A stretch of DNA of 64,000 nucleotides from G963691885 sp963691885 (GTDB taxonomy: Bacteria; Pseudomonadota; Alphaproteobacteria; UBA8366; Aestuariispiraceae): positions 2,418,001-2,482,000 of the forward strand of contig OY829843.1 of NCBI GenBank assembly GCA_963691885.1, written 5' to 3'. The translations under genes and the position numbers were made by a program. Shown in pieces: positions 44,136-53,551 of this stretch. A model generated the notes under the pieces. It ran no database searches. It was not told the DNA's origin and was given only the letters and a program-made list of their open reading frames with translations. Within the stretch, counting starts at the first letter, position 1; every line of letters starts with the position of its first letter.

Positions 44136-47100
44136 ATGTCCGACTCGCAATTTTCCCTTTTGGGGACAAGACGTTTCTTGCCCCTGTTTTTGACCCAGGC
44201 CCTAGGTGCCTTGAATGACAATGTATTCAAGAACGCGCTGGGTGTTCTGATCATTTTTCAGATCGCAGAGCGGGACGGCCTCAACGGTACGCTTTTGATA
44301 ACACTCGCCGCAGGTATTTTTATTCTTCCGTTCTTTCTGTTTTCTGCGCTGGCGGGCGAAATGGCGGACAAGTTCTCCAAGCCCCGAATGATCCGCTGGA
44401 TAAAGCTGGCAGAAATACTGATCATGGGGTTTGGTGCCTATAGTCTGCATATGGGCGATGTCACGACCATGATGGTTGTGCTGTTTTTCATGGGTGCGCA
44501 GTCGTCCTTCTTCGGACCCTCCAAATACAGCATTCTGCCGGAATTACTGTCACCGCGAGAGTTGATCGGCGGGAATGCGCTTGTCGAAGCGGGAACCTTT
44601 ATCGCCATCCTTGCCGGAACAATCATGGGTGCCCTCCTGATTCTGGATGAAAACGGCCCGTTCATTGTCGCCTGCACCGTTGTTGGGTTGGCGACACTGG
44701 GTTGGGTTGCAAGTTTCGCGATTCCGGCCAGAGACGCCGCCAATCCCGACCTACCATTAACTGGAAATTTTCTCGCCTCCAGTTTGAAAGTGCTGGGTCA
44801 GGCGAAACAGGACCGTGCCATCTTCCTGTCGATCCTGGGCATCTCCTGGTTCTGGCTGTTGGGCGCCATTTTCATTGCACAGTTTCCCGCGATCGCGAAA
44901 GAGATTGTCGGCGGCGATGAGATGGTTGTCACGACCTTCCTGACGATCTTCTCCGTCGGGATTGCCGTGGGTTCCCTGATCTGTAATCGGATATTGAAGG
45001 GTGAGGTATCGGCCCGCTATGTGCCGATCGGGGCGATTGGCATGACCCTTTTCCTTTTTGACTTTTTCTTTGTATTGAACGGTGTCGATCAGGCCCCGGA
45101 AACTCTGGGCGGGTTTGTTCAGTTTTTTCAGGACGGATTGAACTGGCGTATTCTGGCCGATCTTGCGGGTATTGCTGTGTTCGGGGGCCTGTTCATTGTT
45201 CCGCTTTACGCGATCCTGCAACACAAGAGCGCCGGGGCCGAACGCGCCCGTATGATCTCTGCCAATAACATCATGAATGCGCTTTTCATCGTGGCGGGAA
45301 CCGCGGCCGCCAGCGGTATTCTGGCAGCTGATTTCTCCATCGCGCATATCTTTCTGGTTTTGGGTGTCGGGAGCGTCATTGTCACATTCTATGTCATCGG
45401 CCTGCTTCCGGACGTCGTAATCAAATCGATCTTGAAGGCCATGCTTGGCCTGATCTACAGGGTCGAGGTGAAGGGAATGGAAAACTACAAGGCAGCCGGC
45501 AAACGGGCGATTGTCATCGTCAATCATGTGTCCTTCCTGGACGCGGTTTTGCTGGCGACGTACCTGCCGGTCAAACCGATGTTCGCGGTGAACACCCATA
45601 TTGCAGAAGCCTGGTGGGTGAAGCCTTTCCTGGGGCTGGTTGATGCCTTCCCGATGGATCCAACCAACCCGATGGCCACAAAGTCGCTGATCCGCGAAAT
45701 GCAGCAGGACCGTCACTGTGTGATTTTCCCCGAAGGACGGATCACGGTGACAGGCACCCTGATGAAAGTCTATGAAGGGCCGGGTATGGTTGCCGAAAAG
45801 GCGGATGCCATGATCGTTCCCGTTCGCATCGACGGCGCCCAATACACCCTGTTTTCCCGGTTGAAAGGCAAGTTGCGTCGTCGCTGGTTCCCGAAGATCA
45901 GCATTTCTATCCTGCCGCCGCAACGTTTCGATATTCCTGAAGAAGTTCAGGGACGCCAACGTCGTCAGGCGGCCGGCAACAAGCTCTATGACGTGATGAG
46001 CAAGATGCTTTTCGAGACCGCCAACAGCGAACGCACCCTATTTGAGGCCATTCTGGATGCCCGCACCATCCATGGTGGGGCCTGCAAAATTGGGGAGGAT
46101 ATGGAACGCAAGCCGGTGACCTACAATGATCTGGTCTTGCGGGCGATGATCCTTGGCCGGATTCTGGACCGCAGAACGAAGCCAGGCGAAAACATCGGTG
46201 TCATGTTGCCAAACTCCGTAGCGACACTGTCCACCTTTGTGGCAATGCAGGCCACCGGGCGCGTCCCGGCGATGTTCAACTTCGCCAGCGGTGCCTCAAA
46301 CATGAAGGCTGGTATCAAGGCGGCCGCAATTAATCTGGTTGTGACATCCCGGCGGTTTGTGGAGATGGCAGAGCTGCAATCTGTTGTTGACGCCCTCTCG
46401 AACGAAACCGCGATACTGTATCTTGAGGATTTGCGGGATGAGGTTGGCCTTGGTGCCAAACTTCTTGGGCTGGTGCAGCGTCCGTTTGCCAGAATCCTGT
46501 ATGCCAACCGCAAAATTCAGTCTCATGATCCGGCGGTCATCCTGTTTACATCTGGCTCTGAAGGCGTGCCGAAAGGGGTTGTTCTGTCCCATGCCAATCT
46601 GCTGGCGAATTGGGCGCAGCTGTCTTCGCGGATCGACTTCAACCCGACAGATACAGTCTTCAACGCTTTGCCGATGTTCCACTCGTTCGGGCTGACAGGG
46701 GGGACTCTGTTGCCGGTCCTGTCTGGCATTCGCACTTTCCTGTATCCATCCCCGCTGCACTACCGGATCGTGCCGCCCATGGTGTATGACACTAACGCGA
46801 CGATCCTATTCGGAACGGACACGTTTCTTTCCGGATATGCCCGGGTCAGCCACCCCTATGATTTCTATTCCGTGCGCTATGTGTTTGCCGGTGCGGAAAA
46901 GGTGAAGGATGAGACCCGCAGAACCTGGTCTGAAAAATTCGGACTGCGTATCTTGGAAGGATACGGCGCGACGGAGACGGCCCCGGTCATCGCGGTCAAC
47001 ACGCCCATGCATTACAAAGCTGGCACGGTCGGACGGATCTTGCCGTCGCTTGACCATCGTCTTGAGGCCGTTCCCGGTATTGATACCGGCGGGCGCCTGA

Positions 47101-47552
47101 TTGTTTCCGGTCCGAATGTGATGCTGGGGTATCTCCGCGTTGAAAACCCCGGCGTGCTGGAACGCACAGAAGATCAGACCTATGACACGGGTGACATTGT
47201 CTCAATTGACGAAGATGGATTCGTCTCGATTGAAGGCAGGGCTAAACGGTTTGCCAAGCTTGCGGGCGAAATGGTCAGCCTGACGGCGGTCGAAAAATGG
47301 CTGGCGGATGCCTGGCCGTCGAACAATCATGCTGTTGTGGCTGTGCCGGATCAACGAAAAGGCGAGCAGATGGTTCTGGTCACTGACAAAGCGGATGCAG
47401 AACGAACAGCTCTCTTGGACTACGCGCGGGCAAATGGCATAACCGAGCTGATGATTCCAAAGGAAATCAGGGTTGTTTCGGAACTCCCTGTTCTGGGTAC
47501 CGGCAAAACAGATTATGTCTCACTCAACGAAATGGTATTGGCAGATGTTTGA
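44136..47552 (+). CDS. aas: Tripartite lysophospholipid flippase / acyltransferase / acyl-ACP synthetase fusion
   Basis: This 1138-residue inner-membrane protein combines three functions that in E. coli are split between LplT and Aas. Residues 1-425 are an MFS transporter (LTQALGALNDNVFKNALGVL) that would flip lysophospholipids inward. Residues about 440-620 are a PlsC acyltransferase with NHVSFLD at 462-468 (HX4D) and FPEGR at about 531. Residues about 640-1138 are an AMP-forming acyl-ACP ligase with SGSEGVPKGVVLSH near 805, EGYGATETAPV near 952 and YDTGDIV. Together they re-acylate lysophospholipids. AAGGAGA precedes the ATG. Confidence 0.93.
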   Translation: MSDSQFSLLGTRRFLPLFLTQALGALNDNVFKNALGVLIIFQIAERDGLNGTLLITLAAGIFILPFFLFSALAGEMADKFSKPRMIRWIKLAEILIMGFGAYSLHMGDVTTMMVVLFFMGAQSSFFGPSKYSILPELLSPRELIGGNALVEAGTFIAILAGTIMGALLILDENGPFIVACTVVGLATLGWVASFAIPARDAANPDLPLTGNFLASSLKVLGQAKQDRAIFLSILGISWFWLLGAIFIAQFPAIAKEIVGGDEMVVTTFLTIFSVGIAVGSLICNRILKGEVSARYVPIGAIGMTLFLFDFFFVLNGVDQAPETLGGFVQFFQDGLNWRILADLAGIAVFGGLFIVPLYAILQHKSAGAERARMISANNIMNALFIVAGTAAASGILAADFSIAHIFLVLGVGSVIVTFYVIGLLPDVVIKSILKAMLGLIYRVEVKGMENYKAAGKRAIVIVNHVSFLDAVLLATYLPVKPMFAVNTHIAEAWWVKPFLGLVDAFPMDPTNPMATKSLIREMQQDRHCVIFPEGRITVTGTLMKVYEGPGMVAEKADAMIVPVRIDGAQYTLFSRLKGKLRRRWFPKISISILPPQRFDIPEEVQGRQRRQAAGNKLYDVMSKMLFETANSERTLFEAILDARTIHGGACKIGEDMERKPVTYNDLVLRAMILGRILDRRTKPGENIGVMLPNSVATLSTFVAMQATGRVPAMFNFASGASNMKAGIKAAAINLVVTSRRFVEMAELQSVVDALSNETAILYLEDLRDEVGLGAKLLGLVQRPFARILYANRKIQSHDPAVILFTSGSEGVPKGVVLSHANLLANWAQLSSRIDFNPTDTVFNALPMFHSFGLTGGTLLPVLSGIRTFLYPSPLHYRIVPPMVYDTNATILFGTDTFLSGYARVSHPYDFYSVRYVFAGAEKVKDETRRTWSEKFGLRILEGYGATETAPVIAVNTPMHYKAGTVGRILPSLDHRLEAVPGIDTGGRLIVSGPNVMLGYLRVENPGVLERTEDQTYDTGDIVSIDEDGFVSIEGRAKRFAKLAGEMVSLTAVEKWLADAWPSNNHAVVAVPDQRKGEQMVLVTDKADAERTALLDYARANGITELMIPKEIRVVSELPVLGTGKTDYVSLNEMVLADV

Positions 47553-47570
47553 TGATCAGACAGCGGTTGC

Positions 47571-48266
47571 ATGCGAATGACCAGCCGTATTGATCTTGTG
47601 ATTTTCGATTGTGACGGTGTTCTGGTCGACAGCGAGTTGATCTCCGCCCGGATTTTGACAGAAGCCTTACGTGCCGCAGACATCAGGATCGAGTTTGACT
47701 ATCTGCTGGACAATTTTATCGGTCGCAGTTTTCCAAAGGTGGCAGACATCATCCGGCATAGGTTTGACAGAACCCTGCCGGAGGATTTTGAAAAGGCGTA
47801 TCGCGCATCCTTGCTGGCGGCCTTCGAAGATGAGCTGCAGACAACGGACGGAATACACCATGTTCTGGCCAACCTTGATCGACCATATTGTTTGGCGACC
47901 AGTTCGTCACCGGCCCGGGTTGGGCGATCGCTCGAACTGGTGGGGCTAAGTGAGGCCTTCGGAGAACGGGTATATACAGCGTCGCAAGTCTTGCACGGTA
48001 AACCTGCCCCGGACCTCTTTCTGTTTGCCGCCGAATCGCTTGGCGCTCGGGCTGAGAATTGTGTTGTGATCGAAGACAGCGTGCCTGGTATCGAAGCGGG
48101 AATTGCTGCTGGCATGCGAACTTATCGCTATACGGGTGGCGGCCATCTCAAAGACGGGAAGCGGGGATTACCGGATCATCTGCGAAGTGTTCAAACCTTT
48201 GACAATTGGCAGAATTTCTTTGAAATGCATCCTGAGCTCTATAAGCGCAGTAGCGAGACCGGATAA
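47571..48266 (+). CDS. HAD-superfamily phosphatase (beta-phosphoglucomutase-like)
   Basis: The 231-residue hydrolase has the HAD motifs: DCDGVLVDSE near residue 13 with nucleophile and acid aspartates, the serine in ATSSSPARVG, KPAPDLFLFAAESLG with the lysine, and VIEDSVPGIEAGIAAGM. It has a helical cap of the phosphoglucomutase type. It lies 3 bases before the SorC regulator and upstream of the polyol operon, so a sugar-phosphate substrate is plausible. ATG 47577 is an alternative start. Confidence 0.88.
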   Translation: MRMTSRIDLVIFDCDGVLVDSELISARILTEALRAADIRIEFDYLLDNFIGRSFPKVADIIRHRFDRTLPEDFEKAYRASLLAAFEDELQTTDGIHHVLANLDRPYCLATSSSPARVGRSLELVGLSEAFGERVYTASQVLHGKPAPDLFLFAAESLGARAENCVVIEDSVPGIEAGIAAGMRTYRYTGGGHLKDGKRGLPDHLRSVQTFDNWQNFFEMHPELYKRSSETG

Positions 48267-48269
48267 TAG

Positions 48270-49220
48270 ATGGCCAGTAAGTCAGAAAATGAGGCAAGCA
48301 GGCTGGACGATGCCGCCCGGGCGGGTTGGTTGTACTATGTTGCCGGTAATACCCAGGACGAGATTGCCCGCAAACTGGGCGTCTCCCGGCAATCTGCACA
48401 ACGTCTTGTATCGCTGGCGGTGAGTGAGCGGTTGATCAAAGTCCGGTTGGACCATCCAATTGCCAATTGTATGGAATTAAGTGCGCGCCTGAAAGACAAG
48501 TTCGACCTCAAGATTTGTGAGATCGCACCCTCTGATCCAGATGCGCCGACATCTCTTGTTGGCGTTTCTCAGGCCGGTGCGTCCGTCATGGAGCGTTACT
48601 TGAAATCCAGCCACCCGCAAATCGTCGCAATTGGAACCGGTCGCGCGTTGCGCGCCAGTGTCGGGCAATTGCCGCCGATGGATTGCCCGCAACATCGTAT
48701 CGTTTCGTTGCTTGGTAATATGATGTCCGACGGTTCGGCGACTGCCTATAACGTGATTATCCGGATGGCGGAGCGGGTTAAGGCAAGACATTACCCCATG
48801 CCGTTGCCTGTCTTTGCCCGCTCGATGGAGGAGTTGCAGGTTCTGCACTCACAAGAACCCGTCCGCAATATCCTTGATCTGGTGAACCAGGCTGATGTCA
48901 CCTTTGTGGGTGTCGGAAACATGGGGGATACAGCCCCGCTGATCCTGGATGGTGTGGTGACAAGGGATGATATGCGCGCGCTGGACAAGTCGGGCGCAAT
49001 CGGGGAAATCATCAGCTGGGTCTATAACCGGGATGGCCAGTTGATTGAAGGCCTGGTCAACGACCGCGTGGCCAGTGCCCCTTTAACACCGGACGCCAGA
49101 AATCCGGTTGTGGGTATCGCGATCGGAGAGGTCAAAGTTCCCGCGATTTTGAGCGCTTTAAAGGGTCGATTGATCAATTCCCTGATCACGGATGAAGCGA
49201 CCGCTGAGCGATTACTCTGA
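48270..49220 (+). CDS. SorC/DeoR-type sugar-binding transcriptional regulator
   Basis: The 316-residue regulator has an N-terminal helix-turn-helix (GNTQDEIARKLGVSRQSAQRLVSLAV, residues about 26-51) and a sugar-phosphate-binding domain (IVAIGTGRALRASV, DVTFVGVGNMGDTAPL, NDRVASAPL). SorC proteins activate or repress polyol operons in response to phosphorylated or free sugars. It precedes the smo/mtl operon and is the obvious candidate to bind the dyad at 49271-49308. Confidence 0.9.
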   Translation: MASKSENEASRLDDAARAGWLYYVAGNTQDEIARKLGVSRQSAQRLVSLAVSERLIKVRLDHPIANCMELSARLKDKFDLKICEIAPSDPDAPTSLVGVSQAGASVMERYLKSSHPQIVAIGTGRALRASVGQLPPMDCPQHRIVSLLGNMMSDGSATAYNVIIRMAERVKARHYPMPLPVFARSMEELQVLHSQEPVRNILDLVNQADVTFVGVGNMGDTAPLILDGVVTRDDMRALDKSGAIGEIISWVYNRDGQLIEGLVNDRVASAPLTPDARNPVVGIAIGEVKVPAILSALKGRLINSLITDEATAERLL

Positions 49221-49270
49221 ATATGGGTTTTTGCTCAAGTATCTAACCTCCTGTAACGAATAGCAAAATC

Positions 49271-49308
49271 TGACGAAACAAGACTTATTTTATGTCTGGT
49301 TTTTGTCA
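49271..49308. promoter_or_regulatory. Operator-like dyad upstream of polyol operon
   Basis: TGACGAAACAAGAC (49271-49284) and GTCTGGTTTTTGTCA (49294-49308) form an imperfect inverted repeat around a nine-base AT-rich centre. It ends four bases before the -35 element. Likely the binding site of the SorC regulator encoded just upstream; position suits activation. Confidence 0.55.
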
Positions 49309-49312
49309 TCTA

Positions 49313-49342
49313 TTGACATTTTCTACCTTTTAAATGAATAAT
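49313..49342 (+). promoter_or_regulatory. Sigma-70-type promoter of the polyol operon
   Basis: A perfect -35 TTGACA (49313-49318), an 18-base spacer and a -10 AATAAT (49337-49342; one mismatch to TATAAT) lie 50 bases before the binding-protein start codon. Confidence 0.65.
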
Positions 49343-49392
49343 TGCCCTACTGTTTAGCAAATGCCCAATCAATGGGGCTCTGGGAGGAAATG

Positions 49393-50697
49393 ATGAAGTC
49401 TATTGTTCGCGCGCTTTTGGGCGCGTCTGCACTGTCGCTCACCATGGCGGCTGCTCAAGCTGAAACACTGACGATCGCCACCGTTAACAACGGTGACATG
49501 ATCCGTATGCAAGGTTACACCGACGACTTTACGGCCAAAACCGGTCATACAGTTGAATGGGTTACCCTGGAAGAAAACGTGCTGCGTCAGCGCGTAACCA
49601 CCGATATCACGACCAAGGGCGGTCAGTTCGATATCATGACGATTGGTATGTATGAGACACCGATCTGGGGTGCAAATGGCTGGCTCGTCGCACTTGACGA
49701 TCTCTCGGCCGAGTATGACGTGAATGACATTCTGCCCGCAATGCGCGGTGGCCTCAGCCATGACGGTACGCTCTATGCAGCGCCATTCTATGGTGAAAGC
49801 TCGATGGTGATGTATCGCACCGATCTGATGGAAAAGGCCGGCCTGGAAATGCCGAAAGCACCGACCTGGGATTTCATCCGCAAGGCGGCTGCTGCCATGA
49901 CCGATCGTGCAAATGACATCAACGGTGTTTGCCTGCGTGGTAAGGCCGGTTGGGGTGAGGGCGGCGCCTTCATCACTGTAACAGCCAACTCTTTCGGCGC
50001 ACGCTGGTTCGATGAAGAGTGGAACGCGCAGTTCGATCAGCCTGAATGGGCAAACGCGCTTAACTTCTTTGTCGGCATGATGAGCGAGTCCGGTCCTCCG
50101 GGCTATGCCACAAACGGCTTTAACGAAAACCTGTCTCTGTTCCAACAGGGCAAGTGCGGCATGTGGATTGATGCGACCGTGGCTGCGTCCTTCGTCACAA
50201 ACCCGAACGACTCCACTGTCGCAGACAGCGTTGGTTTTGCACTGGCACCGGATACAGGTCTTGGCAAACGGTCGAACTGGCTGTGGGCATGGGCGCTTGC
50301 TGTGCCAGCCGGTACCCAGAAAGAAGCTGCTGCCAAGCAGTTCATCGAATGGGCCACCTCGAAAGACTATATTGAGCTCGTAGCCTCTAAAGAAGGTTGG
50401 GCGAATGTTCCTCCTGGTGCTCGTACGTCTCTCTATGCAAACCCGGAATACCAGAAAGTGCCGTTTGCACAGATGACGCTCGACTCAATCGATGCGGCTG
50501 ATCCGACCAACCCGACCGTCAAGCCGGTACCTTACGTAGGTGTCCAGTTTGTCGCGATCCCTGAATTTGCTGGTATTGCGACGGAAGTCAGCCAGGAATT
50601 CTCGGCTGCCTATGCAGGCCAGCAATCTGTTGAGGAAGCTCTTGAGAAAGCTCAGGCGCTGACCAACGATGCAATGGAAGCTGTAGGTTACCGTTAA
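49393..50697 (+). CDS. smoE: Polyol (sorbitol/mannitol) ABC transporter substrate-binding protein
   Basis: The 434-residue periplasmic protein of the SBP_bac_1 family has a signal peptide (MKSIVRALLGASALSLTMAA, cleavage after AQA). The mature part begins ETLTIATVNNGDMIRMQGYTDDF; PFYGESSMVMYRTDLMEKAGL near residue 135 and NWLWAWALAVPAGTQKEAA near 295 fit the SmoE/MtlE group. GGGAGGAA lies just before the tandem ATGs. Genes for sorbitol and mannitol dehydrogenases downstream support a hexitol ligand. Confidence 0.9.
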   Translation: MKSIVRALLGASALSLTMAAAQAETLTIATVNNGDMIRMQGYTDDFTAKTGHTVEWVTLEENVLRQRVTTDITTKGGQFDIMTIGMYETPIWGANGWLVALDDLSAEYDVNDILPAMRGGLSHDGTLYAAPFYGESSMVMYRTDLMEKAGLEMPKAPTWDFIRKAAAAMTDRANDINGVCLRGKAGWGEGGAFITVTANSFGARWFDEEWNAQFDQPEWANALNFFVGMMSESGPPGYATNGFNENLSLFQQGKCGMWIDATVAASFVTNPNDSTVADSVGFALAPDTGLGKRSNWLWAWALAVPAGTQKEAAAKQFIEWATSKDYIELVASKEGWANVPPGARTSLYANPEYQKVPFAQMTLDSIDAADPTNPTVKPVPYVGVQFVAIPEFAGIATEVSQEFSAAYAGQQSVEEALEKAQALTNDAMEAVGYR

Positions 50698-50714
50698 TAC
50701 CCTCCCTGCACTTA

Positions 50715-50750
50715 AACCGGGGGACTTAGGTCCGCCTTTGTCCCCCGGTT
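50715..50750 (+). terminator. Hairpin between polyol binding-protein gene and permease genes
   Basis: A perfect 11-base stem AACCGGGGGAC / GTCCCCCGGTT encloses a 14-base loop, 18 bases after the stop. No T-run follows. It probably stabilises the upstream message or partly terminates. Confidence 0.65.
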
Positions 50751-50814
50751 CCTACTATTACAATTTGAACATCGTCCGCGGTTGATCAATTCTGCCTACA
50801 GAGGAGATGTATCT

Positions 50815-51693
50815 ATGGCTACCCAGCATTCGCGTTCAGCGGCAAGAATAATGATGGCTCCCGCCGTGTTTCTTCTTCTAGGTTGGATGCTCGTTCCCCT
50901 GACAATGACCCTGTATTTCTCGTTCAAGAAATATCTGCCCCTTCGTGGTGATTCCCTTGAACGTGGACTGGACTGGGTTGGGTTCGACAATTACATCCGC
51001 TTCCTGAGTTCCAGCTCTTTCTGGCCCAGCGTTCAGGCAACACTGGTTATCGTCGGTGGTGTTCTGATCATCACGGTCGTCCTGGGTGTGCTGCTTGCCA
51101 TCCTTCTTGATCAACCCTTCTGGGGCCAGGGCGTTGTTCGTATCCTCGTTATCGCACCTTTCTTTGTGATGCCCACCGTGACCGCACTGGTGTGGAAGAA
51201 CATGTTCATGGATCCGGTAAACGGCATGTTTGCGCATCTCTGGCGGTTCTTTGGGGCTGAACCGGTTTCCTGGCTATCCGATGCGTCGGTGGAATCGATT
51301 ATCATGATTGTGTCATGGCAGTGGTTGCCGTTTGCGACGCTGATCCTGTTGACCGCGATCCAGTCGCTCGACAGTGAACAGATTGAGGCCGCCGAAATGG
51401 ACGGTGCCTCCGTTCTGTCGCGTTTCTATCATATCGTTCTGCCGCATCTTAGCCGCGCGATTACGATTGTGGTTCTGATCCAGACAATCTTCCTGCTGTC
51501 GATCTTTGCCGAGATCTTTGTGACGACAGGGGGCTCCTTCGGAACCCGAACCCTGACTTATCTGATCTTCCAGCGTGTTATCGACAGCCAGAATATCGGA
51601 CTGGGTTCCGCAGGCGGTGTCTACGCAATCATTCTCGCCAATATCGTTGCGATCTTCCTGATGCGCATCGTTGGCAAGAATCTGGACAAATAG
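50815..51693 (+). CDS. smoF: Polyol ABC transporter permease 1
   Basis: This 292-residue inner-membrane protein of the MalF-like class has about six helices. The EAA loop QIEAAEMDGASVLSRFYHIV lies near residue 195. The ATG at 50815 is preceded by GAGGAG; an earlier start would overlap no homologous sequence. It pairs with the MalG-like permease beginning 10 bases after its stop. Confidence 0.91.
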   Translation: MATQHSRSAARIMMAPAVFLLLGWMLVPLTMTLYFSFKKYLPLRGDSLERGLDWVGFDNYIRFLSSSSFWPSVQATLVIVGGVLIITVVLGVLLAILLDQPFWGQGVVRILVIAPFFVMPTVTALVWKNMFMDPVNGMFAHLWRFFGAEPVSWLSDASVESIIMIVSWQWLPFATLILLTAIQSLDSEQIEAAEMDGASVLSRFYHIVLPHLSRAITIVVLIQTIFLLSIFAEIFVTTGGSFGTRTLTYLIFQRVIDSQNIGLGSAGGVYAIILANIVAIFLMRIVGKNLDK

Positions 51694-51703
51694 GGGGAAG
51701 ACA

Positions 51704-52534
51704 ATGGCACGCGCAGTTACAACCCGTCGCAAGGTCATCACAACCGGCGCCGCATGGGCGGTTGGTCTTCTGATCTTCTTTCCAATCTATTGGACAATCC
51801 TGACCAGCTTCAAAACCGAAGCCCAGGCAATTGCAAACCCGCCCCTGTTCTTCAGCTTCGACTGGACATTAGAGAACTATGGGGTGGTGCAAGAGCGGTC
51901 CGACTATATGCGGTTCTTGTGGAACTCCATTTTCATCGCGGGCGGATCCACCTTGCTTGGGATCATCATCGCCGTTCCAGCGGCCTGGTCGATGGCATTT
52001 GTTCCTTCCAAACGGACCAAAGATATCCTGTTGTGGATGCTCTCCACCAAGATGTTGCCGGCGGTCGGTGTGCTTTATCCGATCTCGCTCTTGTTCGTGA
52101 AGTATAACTTGCTTGATACACATGGCGGATTGATCGTTGTTCTGATGTTGATCAACCTGCCGATCATTGTCTGGATGCTTTATACATATTTCCGGGAAAT
52201 TCCGGGCGAGATTCTGGAAGCAGCCCGGATGGACGGGGCCGGACTGAAGGAAGAAATCCTCTACGTCCTCACCCCAATGGCGATCCCGGGCATTGCGTCA
52301 ACTGTGCTGTTGAACGTGATCCTGGCCTGGAATGAAGCCTTTTGGACATTGAACCTAACAGCGGCAAAAGCCGCCCCACTGACAGCCTTTATCGCGAGTT
52401 ATTCCAGCCCTGAAGGCCTGTTTTACGCAAAACTCTCTGCCGCTTCGACGATGGCGATTGCACCGATCCTGATCCTTGGCTGGTTCAGCCAGAAACAGCT
52501 GGTGCGTGGCCTGACCTTCGGCGCAGTCAAATAG
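51704..52534 (+). CDS. smoG: Polyol ABC transporter permease 2
   Basis: The 276-residue inner-membrane protein of the MalG-like class has VGLLIFFPIYWTILTSFKTEAQA at its N-terminus and the EAA loop EILEAARMDGAGLKEEILYV near residue 170. GGGGGAAG precedes the ATG at 51704. It is followed after 12 bases by the ATPase gene. Confidence 0.91.
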   Translation: MARAVTTRRKVITTGAAWAVGLLIFFPIYWTILTSFKTEAQAIANPPLFFSFDWTLENYGVVQERSDYMRFLWNSIFIAGGSTLLGIIIAVPAAWSMAFVPSKRTKDILLWMLSTKMLPAVGVLYPISLLFVKYNLLDTHGGLIVVLMLINLPIIVWMLYTYFREIPGEILEAARMDGAGLKEEILYVLTPMAIPGIASTVLLNVILAWNEAFWTLNLTAAKAAPLTAFIASYSSPEGLFYAKLSAASTMAIAPILILGWFSQKQLVRGLTFGAVK

Positions 52535-52546
52535 AGGACCGATCTC

Positions 52547-53551
52547 ATGGGACAAATTACACTGCAACAAGTGACCAAGAGTTTTGGCGATGTTGACGTC
52601 ATTCAACCCCTGGACCTGACGATTGAAGATGGTGAGTTTGCAGTCTTCGTCGGCCCCTCTGGTTGTGGTAAATCCACGCTACTGCGTTTGATCGCAGGAT
52701 TGGAAGACATCACATCCGGGACCATCAAGATCGATGGTAATGATGCAACCGACATTCCACCTGCCAAGCGTGGTCTGGCCATGGTGTTTCAGTCATATGC
52801 CCTTTACCCGCATATGAGTGTTCGCAAAAACATCGCCTTTCCGATGCGGATGGCAAAGGTGCCTGCGGATGAACAGGAACGTCGTATTGAATCAGCGGCC
52901 AAGGCCCTAAACCTGACCGACTATCTTGACCGTCGACCAGGCCAACTGTCCGGTGGTCAGCGCCAGCGTGTTGCCATTGGTCGTGCCATTGTTCGGGAAC
53001 CCTCGGCGTTCCTGTTCGACGAGCCGCTTTCCAACCTTGATGCCGCGCTCCGCGTTGGGATGCGTATGGAAATCAGTGAACTTCACAAGAAACTTGAAAC
53101 CACGATGATCTATGTGACCCATGATCAGGTAGAGGCTATGACTATGGCGGACAAGATTGTGGTCCTGCGTCTTGGGAATATCGAACAGGTGGGTTCGCCG
53201 CTTGAACTGTATCAGCGTCCCCGCAACACTTTCGTTGCCGGATTCATTGGTTCGCCGAAAATGAACCAGATCCAGGGTGCGGAAGCAGACAAGCACAATG
53301 CCCATACGATCGGCATCCGGCCTGAACATATCGACTTGTCCGAGACAGACGGAACCTGGAAGGGCACGGTCGGCGTTTCTGAACATTTGGGCTCTGATAC
53401 GTTCTTCCATGTGCAGTGCGATTTCGCGGCCGAACCAATCACCGTTCGCGCAACCGGTGAACGGGCACTTTCCTACGGTTCTGATGTGTATCTGACACCG
53501 CGTGCCGAACATTTGCATCGATTTGATGCCCAGGGGTTAAGGATCGAATGA
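52547..53551 (+). CDS. smoK: Polyol ABC transporter ATP-binding protein
   Basis: The 334-residue MalK/UgpC-type ATPase has Walker A GPSGCGKS near residue 37, signature LSGGQRQR near 135 and Walker B FLFDEPLSNLDA near 157. A C-terminal OB-fold (TOBE) regulatory domain includes IGIRPEHIDLSE near 250. Its stop overlaps the ATG of the sorbitol dehydrogenase gene (ATGA), linking import and oxidation in one operon. Confidence 0.92.
   Translation: MGQITLQQVTKSFGDVDVIQPLDLTIEDGEFAVFVGPSGCGKSTLLRLIAGLEDITSGTIKIDGNDATDIPPAKRGLAMVFQSYALYPHMSVRKNIAFPMRMAKVPADEQERRIESAAKALNLTDYLDRRPGQLSGGQRQRVAIGRAIVREPSAFLFDEPLSNLDAALRVGMRMEISELHKKLETTMIYVTHDQVEAMTMADKIVVLRLGNIEQVGSPLELYQRPRNTFVAGFIGSPKMNQIQGAEADKHNAHTIGIRPEHIDLSETDGTWKGTVGVSEHLGSDTFFHVQCDFAAEPITVRATGERALSYGSDVYLTPRAEHLHRFDAQGLRIE

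Noticed and set aside
44757..45959. 400-codon open frame antisense to the LplT-Aas fusion
   Set aside because: It lies fully inside a strongly supported gene, its product has no family-like pattern and is rich in R, H, Q and D, as expected of a frame shadow.
49369..50145. 258-codon minus-strand frame opposite the polyol binding protein
   Set aside because: It is a shadow of smoE, with no promoter, ribosome site or family features.
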